From positions 1-38,647 of the forward strand of contig JACRBJ010000019.1 of assembly GCA_016234555.1 (NCBI GenBank): a DNA stretch of 38,647 bases, written 5' to 3'. Below, piece by piece: positions 34,854 to 38,647 of the stretch (the first letter of the stretch is position 1; every line of letters begins with the position of its first letter). The notes below the pieces were generated by a model that made no database searches, was not told the origin of the DNA, and saw nothing but the letters and a program-made list of their open reading frames with translations. Source of the DNA: Chloroflexota bacterium (GTDB taxonomy: Bacteria; Chloroflexota; Anaerolineae; Anaerolineales; Villigracilaceae). A program made the translations under genes and the position numbers.

Positions 34854-35609
34854 TCAATTAACTGCACCTCTTTTTATCAATTCTTCCAGGCGATTTGCAT
34901 CCATGATCGTTACCCACTTGCGCCCCGATTTGATCCATCCCTCCTCTACAAAGCGGCTCATCACCCGGCTGACTGTCTCTGTCGTCGAGCCTGTCATCGC
35001 CGCCAGATCCTGACGTGAAAATGGCAGTTGGATCAACACACCCTGTCCGCGTGCTTCGCCCAGTTTCCCAGCCAAACGCATCAATGCAGACGCGATACGC
35101 TGTTCGGCGGTATAGACACTTAACTGTTTGACAATTTCCTGCGACTCCGCCAAACGTTGGCTGACCGCTTCAAGCACTTTGCGCGTCACGTCAGGATACT
35201 CTGCAAGAATATGTTCAAAGTCCGTAGCAGAGATTTTTAGGATACAACAATCTGTCTGGGCGATGGCAGTTTCCGTGTGGACGTGCCCGCCAAAGATGGT
35301 CAGCGAGCCGAAATATTCCCCGCTGTGCAAAATATCCAGCAGTACTTCACGCCCCGAAGCGGAATTGCGAACCAGTTTTACTTTTCCCATTGCCACGAGA
35401 TATAAGTGGTCAGCCTCATCGCCTTCGAAATAGACTCGTTCATTTGCAGACACATCGCTGTCACGGAATAGGTTGTTGATCTTCGAGATCGCATCCGCAG
35501 GCAAATGTTTGAAGAACGGCAGCCTGCCGATGATCTTCAAGCGATATTCCAGTGAGCAAACCGCAGGATCCACCCAATCCAGACGTACAGGTGATTTTGG
35601 ACGTGCCAT
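34854..35609 (-). CDS. Crp/Fnr-family transcriptional regulator
   Basis: A 251-residue regulator. Residues ~30-145 form the cyclic-nucleotide-binding fold (ERVYFEGDEADHLYLVAMGKVKL). The C-terminal winged helix has LPFSRQDLAAMTGSTTETVSRV as recognition region. The cysteine cluster that binds iron-sulfur in true Fnr is absent, so a small molecule or haem is a likelier signal. The neighbour is a hemerythrin gene, which points to oxygen or nitric oxide physiology (inference). AAGGAG precedes the start. Confidence 0.88.
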   Translation of the reverse strand: MARPKSPVRLDWVDPAVCSLEYRLKIIGRLPFFKHLPADAISKINNLFRDSDVSANERVYFEGDEADHLYLVAMGKVKLVRNSASGREVLLDILHSGEYFGSLTIFGGHVHTETAIAQTDCCILKISATDFEHILAEYPDVTRKVLEAVSQRLAESQEIVKQLSVYTAEQRIASALMRLAGKLGEARGQGVLIQLPFSRQDLAAMTGSTTETVSRVMSRFVEEGWIKSGRKWVTIMDANRLEELIKRGAVN

Positions 35610-35771
35610 CGTTTCTCCTTATCACTGAAAGAAATTTTCCCATATATATTTATCGTATCACACCTCAGTCCATGTCGATTTCCTCCTTGCGGAATTCGTC
35701 AAATTTGCTGCCAATATGTTTTTTGTTCATGCAGTGGGTGTATCGTAATTGATACGCAAGCCAAGATTGGA
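35610..35771. other. Leader interval of the Crp/Fnr gene
   Basis: AT-rich stretch upstream of the minus-strand regulator. On the minus strand a TGTGATACGATAAATA segment and a TATATAT run could be an operator and a -10 region, but no -35 box is convincing. Confidence 0.3.
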
Positions 35772-36061
35772 TTGGGAAAGAGATTGCGGAGAAGTGAGGG
35801 GATAGGTGTGGTGGCTTTCCATGCAAAGAGGTTTTAGTTCCTCCCCCTTGGGGGAGGACGGGTGGGGGTGGCTTTTACTGTCACAAGGCGGCGTTGGTTG
35901 TTGAAGTGGATGGAGACATCCACGATTTACAGCAGGAAGAAGACGCGAGGCGAGAAAGGGTTTTGAGGGAGATCGGGTTGCAGATTGTCTGCTTTCGGAG
36001 TGAAGAGGTTATGAGGAACTTGTCCGCTGTGGTGGGCAGCGTCCACAAAATGGTTTCATAA
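35772..36061 (+). pseudogene. DUF559 endonuclease gene remnant 2, interrupted by a palindromic repeat
   Basis: The left part reads LGKRLRRSEGIGVVAFHAKRF, like the stretch before the nuclease core of DUF559 proteins. After a 33-base GC-rich repeat the frame changes and 35873-36061 reads FYCHKAALVVEVDGDIHDL and onward through REIGLQIVCFRSEEVMRNL to a TAA. This second part keeps the VDG and the terminal helix and looks intact; only the ~7 residues around GFIVD are lost under the repeat. The N-terminus is missing. Confidence 0.7.
35840..35872. repeat. Palindromic element, copy 2 (short form)
   Basis: CCTCCCCC-TT-GGGGGAGG directly followed by ACGGGTGGGGGTGG, i.e. the right end of copies 1 and 3 with the left arm reduced to the inner eight bases. 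It sits inside a DUF559 remnant. Confidence 0.65.
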
Positions 36062-36108
36062 AGGTGAAGGCGGGTAAAATTAAAATATCTCAATTCAAGA
36101 GGAATCCT

Positions 36109-36660
36109 ATGGAAACATTTCTATCCAAAATTAGAAAGTTCGCCACACCGAAAAGTGCATTCATTATGCTGGCGCTTTTCATTCTCAATGCCATCATCCT
36201 CGGAAGAGTCGATCAGCCTCTGTCAAACCTTGCCAATGGCGAGCCCAAACTTGACCTGCGATTCGGCTACGATCTCGCCACCGTTGAAAGGTTGTTTGAT
36301 GCCTATGGCGAGCAGGGAAGGGAATTGTATGTTTGGGATTTGCTTGTAGACACACCCTTTCCAGTTCTGGGTGGTCTGGCGACCATCTTGTTCGTGTTGG
36401 TTGCATTCCATAATCCTCTCTGGCAAAAGGTACTTGTCATCGCCCCGATCACGTTCGTTGTCACGGATTTGCTTGAAAATGTATTATTCATGTTTTTGCT
36501 ACGAAGTTATCCGTCTCTCTCATCAGAGCTTGTGGCTTTTTCGAGTTTCGTCACCCAAGTCAAACGAAGCGCTTTCTATATTATTTTCGCAGAATTGGTC
36601 ATAAGCGGAATGATTGTAATTTTTGTCGAGGCAAAACGCATGATTTCGGTTAGGGACTAA
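36109..36660 (+). CDS. Small integral membrane protein, unknown function
   Basis: A 183-residue protein with about four hydrophobic segments: AFIMLALFILNAIIL near residues 18-35, VLGGLATILFVLVAF, VLVIAPITFVVTDLLENVLFMF split by a short loop, and IIFAELVISGMIVIFV near the end. The loop after the first segment (about residues 36-85) is hydrophilic and probably faces outward. ATG 36109 has AGAGGA at good spacing; a longer frame from 36064 is possible. I do not recognise the family. It is enclosed between two DUF559 remnants. Confidence 0.6.
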   Translation: METFLSKIRKFATPKSAFIMLALFILNAIILGRVDQPLSNLANGEPKLDLRFGYDLATVERLFDAYGEQGRELYVWDLLVDTPFPVLGGLATILFVLVAFHNPLWQKVLVIAPITFVVTDLLENVLFMFLLRSYPSLSSELVAFSSFVTQVKRSAFYIIFAELVISGMIVIFVEAKRMISVRD

Positions 36661-36669
36661 ATCCCAGAA

Positions 36670-36935
36670 ATGTCTAACAGGGGATTCATCGTTGATTTTT
36701 ATTGTCACAAGGCGAGGTTAGTCATTGGGGTGGATGGCGACATCCATGATCTACAGCAGGAAGAAGATGCACCCCCTCTGCCCTTCAGGCACCTCCTCCA
36801 AATTCCAAGTTCGTGGAATTTTGGGGGAGGCTGGGTGGGGGAGACTTTCGGAATGAAGTAGTTATGAAGAACTTGTCCGCTGTGGTGGGGAAAATCCGTG
36901 GGCTTGTTATCGGATTTTATGCCCGAAGTTCTTGA
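36670..36935 (+). pseudogene. DUF559 endonuclease gene remnant 3, interrupted by a palindromic repeat
   Basis: The first part (36670-36771) reads NRGFIVDFYCHKARLVIGVD and continues to LQQEEDA, the nuclease core of DUF559 proteins. A 73-base palindromic element follows. Then 36846-36935 reads FRNEVVMKNLSAVVGKIRG and on to TGA, in another frame. About 15 residues present in remnant 2 at this point are missing. The last codons overlap the -35 box of a promoter. Confidence 0.7.
36771..36843. repeat. MITE-like palindromic element, copy 3
   Basis: Ends ACCCCCTCTGCCC with inner CACCTCCTCCAAA at the left; TTTTGGGGGAGG and GGGTGGGGGAG at the right. The centre is a small hairpin (TTCCAAG/TTCGTGGAA region). 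The ends match copy 1 closely while the centre differs. Confidence 0.7.
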
Positions 36936-36960
36936 CACAGGTTGTTCCTTCACTTAAAAT
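36932..36960 (+). promoter_or_regulatory. Strong sigma-70-type promoter
   Basis: Perfect -35 TTGACA (36932-36937), 17-base spacer, -10 TAAAAT (36955-36960). It drives the short transcription unit that follows, which contains a 20-codon frame and a terminator. Confidence 0.8.
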
Positions 36961-37003
36961 AAGAGTACTATTGTCCAAAATTTGAGAAGGAGGCACGAAA
37001 AAA

Positions 37004-37066
37004 ATGACAACCATCAGCTTATCCAAAAAAGTCCTTTCGAGCGCGCCTCCCGCAGGTGGAATGTAG
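37004..37066 (+). CDS. 20-residue peptide with its own promoter, ribosome site and terminator
   Basis: A short frame with AAGGAGG (36987-36993) ten bases before ATG and an end in KKVLSSAPPAGGM. The strong promoter upstream and the terminator at 37100-37130 make it a complete small transcription unit. GGAGGC of the ribosome site (36989-36994) is complementary to GCCTCC in codons 14-16 (37045-37050), and CCGCAGG overlapping the Pro-Ala-Gly codons (37050-37056) equals the left arm of the terminator, so it could pair with the terminator's right arm. This looks like a leader peptide with alternative RNA folds ahead of the aminopeptidase P gene; a stand-alone peptide or small RNA is the alternative. 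Confidence 0.5.
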   Translation: MTTISLSKKVLSSAPPAGGM

Positions 37067-37099
37067 CAACGATTTATTTCGTTTTCTTTGACCCTATCC

Positions 37100-37130
37100 A
37101 ACCGCAGGCGTGACTCACCCTGCGGTTTTT
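37100..37130 (+). terminator. Intrinsic terminator between the small peptide gene and pepP
   Basis: Arms AACCGCAGG (37100-37108) and CCTGCGGTT (37119-37127) with a ten-base loop, ending in five T. It lies 74 bases before the aminopeptidase P start and could attenuate transcription into that gene. Confidence 0.85.
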
Positions 37131-37204
37131 GATTCTGTCGTCAGCGCAGGGAGTTGAAGCCGATAAAATATAATGGAAGCCTGAACAGGCTAAATGGAGA
37201 AAAA

Positions 37205-38476
37205 ATGAATAGAGGTTTTTACGTCGAGAATAGGCGCAGATTGTCCGCGTACATGACGGACGGCGACGCCATGCTGTTTTTCAGCGGCGAAAGTGTCCGA
37301 AAAAGCGCAGATGAGGATTTCCCGTTTTTTACAAACCGCAACTTCCTATATTTGACGGGCATAAAACAGGAGCGGTCCGCGTTGCTGCTACAAAAGAGAA
37401 ACGACCTTATCACTGAGTGCTTGTTTGTTGCCAAACCCGATCTTGAGCGTGAAGTCTGGACCGGCAGGCGTCTCACAGAGACGGAGATTAGCGAGATCAG
37501 CGGTGCGGAAGGGTTGGAGGACATCGAAAACCTGAGCAGCACATTGGATTCACTTTTCTCTTCCAGGCAGGATATGACCCTCTGGCTTTGCTTTGACGCG
37601 CTTGCCTCGGAACGTTGGTTTGATATCGAGCGTGAATTTGCGAAGCATATCCAGGGCAGGCATCCACATATTACGATTAAGAATAGCTACCCCCTGCTCG
37701 CTGCGATGCGAAAGGTTAAGTCGCCCGAAGAGATCACTGCCATCCATAACGCGATGAAGATCACCGAAGCGGGAATCCGCCGAATGATGCGAGCCGCAAA
37801 GCCTGGCGTCATGGAATACGAACTCGAAGCCGAGTTTAATTCCGAACTTGCCGTACATGGACAGCGCCGTACAGCCTTCCCGTCCATCATTGCTGGAGGA
37901 GAACGGATCTTTTATTTGCACTATGCGAATCCCATGTCTATGATTGCAGATGGCGAGTTGATCCTCTCCGACGTGGGCGCAACCTATGATGAATACTGCA
38001 CGGACATCTCGCGTGTATTTCCGGCAAACGGTCGTTTCAGCGAGCGGCAGGCACAGCTATACCAGGTCGCTTACGCGGTAAACCGGGCTGTCATGGCGCA
38101 GGTTCGTCCGGGTGTATTCTTTCCTCAATTGAATCGTATTTGCCGGGAAGCCTCGTTCGAAGGTCTCAAGGCATTGGGCCTCCTGTATGATTTTGCAGAC
38201 ATCCGCAAATATGTTTGGCATGGTGTGACGCATCATGTGGGGCTGGATACCCATGATGTAGGTGGATACGACGAGCCAATGGTGGAAAACATGGTGTTTG
38301 TAGTGGATGCAGGAATTTATGTCCGCGAGTGGGGTATCGGGCTGCGCATTGAGGATAACGTGCTCGTGACAGCCGACGGATGCAAGAACCTGTCGGAGGC
38401 GATTCCGTCAAAGATTGAGGAGATAGAAGTGCTCTGTTGCAAACATCTGAGTGAGCTGGTAGATTTAAGGGCATGA
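37205..38476 (+). CDS. pepP: Xaa-Pro aminopeptidase (aminopeptidase P, M24B)
   Basis: Metallopeptidase of 423 residues that removes an N-terminal residue preceding proline. An N-terminal creatinase-like domain (to about residue 165) is followed by the pita-bread catalytic domain. Metal ligands visible: Asp256 in ILSDVGATYDEY, Asp267 in YCTDISR, His343 in HHVGLDTHD, and Glu383 in GLRIEDNVLVT. Where the family usually has Glu in VEPG, this protein has Asp368 in VVDAG, a conservative change at a metal ligand. I chose ATG 37205 with GGAG upstream. Its stop overlaps the start of a transposase gene (ATGA). Confidence 0.9.
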   Translation: MNRGFYVENRRRLSAYMTDGDAMLFFSGESVRKSADEDFPFFTNRNFLYLTGIKQERSALLLQKRNDLITECLFVAKPDLEREVWTGRRLTETEISEISGAEGLEDIENLSSTLDSLFSSRQDMTLWLCFDALASERWFDIEREFAKHIQGRHPHITIKNSYPLLAAMRKVKSPEEITAIHNAMKITEAGIRRMMRAAKPGVMEYELEAEFNSELAVHGQRRTAFPSIIAGGERIFYLHYANPMSMIADGELILSDVGATYDEYCTDISRVFPANGRFSERQAQLYQVAYAVNRAVMAQVRPGVFFPQLNRICREASFEGLKALGLLYDFADIRKYVWHGVTHHVGLDTHDVGGYDEPMVENMVFVVDAGIYVREWGIGLRIEDNVLVTADGCKNLSEAIPSKIEEIEVLCCKHLSELVDLRA

Positions 38477-38647
38477 ACCAACGAGAGAGCCGCTATGTAA
38501 AAGTCGCCAAAATTGCATATCGCCTGACCAAACAGGCATTGCCAAAGTATTCACACGCCAAGAGTCCGCATCATTTTGAATTGCCACAATTGGCAGCTTG
38601 TGTTCTGGTGATGTTTTACCTCAACAAAAGTTATCGGGATATGGAAG
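38473..38647 (+). mobile_element. Transposase gene, N-terminal part, cut by the window edge
   Basis: The frame opens at ATG 38473, overlapping the pepP stop, and stays open to the edge (58 codons). ELPQLAACVLVMFYLNKSYR and the following DME look like the N-terminal part of a DDE transposase of the IS4/IS5 broad group. No left inverted repeat could be located upstream, and the pepP C-terminus looks complete. Family assignment needs the missing part. Confidence 0.65.

Noticed and set aside
33773..36935. CRISPR array
   Set aside because: The repeated palindromes are not regularly spaced, differ in length and have no spacers of equal size; no cas gene is present.
36846..37066. The 20-codon frame as the end of a larger gene
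   Set aside because: It has its own strong promoter, a full ribosome site and a terminator, and the sequence before the ATG is not open in this frame.

Overview
The window looks like a chromosomal segment of a Chloroflexota bacterium, most likely of the class Anaerolineae. That is an inference from gene content, from the short GC-rich palindromic repeats and from the protein style; there is no rRNA or other taxonomic marker gene. The first ~790 bases hold no convincing gene. The right edge cuts through the start of a transposase gene.

Layout. (1) 793-9952, all on +: a transport block with a ClC antiporter, a LacI-type regulator with two identical operators, a DUF5698/DUF2179 membrane protein, asparagine synthetase, a Ca2+/cation exchanger, a CBS-pair protein, an ArsB/NhaD-type permease and NhaA. 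(2) 10044-15386: a five-gene run starting with a fused B12-binding plus mutase-like protein and an octopine-dehydrogenase-family protein, then a methyltransferase, a deazaflavin-type oxidoreductase and a DUF389 protein with an SH3-like tail. (3) 15608-20009: oligopeptidase B, a structured non-coding stretch with its own promoter and terminator-like hairpin, and a large serine recombinase. (4) 20137-23044 on -: a glycosyltransferase, a methyltransferase, a SUMF1-fold protein and tRNA-Ser(GGA). (5) 23137-29116: a DUF1786 protein and then a peroxide-defence island with a peroxiredoxin, rubrerythrin, OxyR and KatG. (6) 29160-33769: a HAD phosphatase, a VOC protein, a GlmS-type aminotransferase and an AT-rich DUF262-HNH gene. 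(7) 33770-38647: a repeat-rich stretch with three broken DUF559 nuclease genes, a hemerythrin/Crp pair, a small membrane protein, a self-contained 20-codon transcription unit, aminopeptidase P and the transposase start.

The strongest observation is the peroxiredoxin at 24416-25129. Its reading frame is interrupted once, by TGA exactly at the peroxidatic cysteine position. Seventeen bases later lies a hairpin with the loop GGTC, the same loop and nearly the same spacing as the E. coli fdhF SECIS. I read it as a selenoprotein. It also lacks the usual resolving cysteine. The neighbouring OxyR has cysteines at residues 199 and 208, and a near-consensus OxyR box lies directly upstream of a good katG promoter, so the island reads as a coherent peroxide regulon.

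Other items that may be new are the B12 mutase-like/opine dehydrogenase pair, the association of one palindromic repeat family with three DUF559 nuclease gene remnants, and a small Pro-Pro-containing peptide gene with promoter, alternative RNA pairings and terminator just ahead of an X-Pro aminopeptidase gene.
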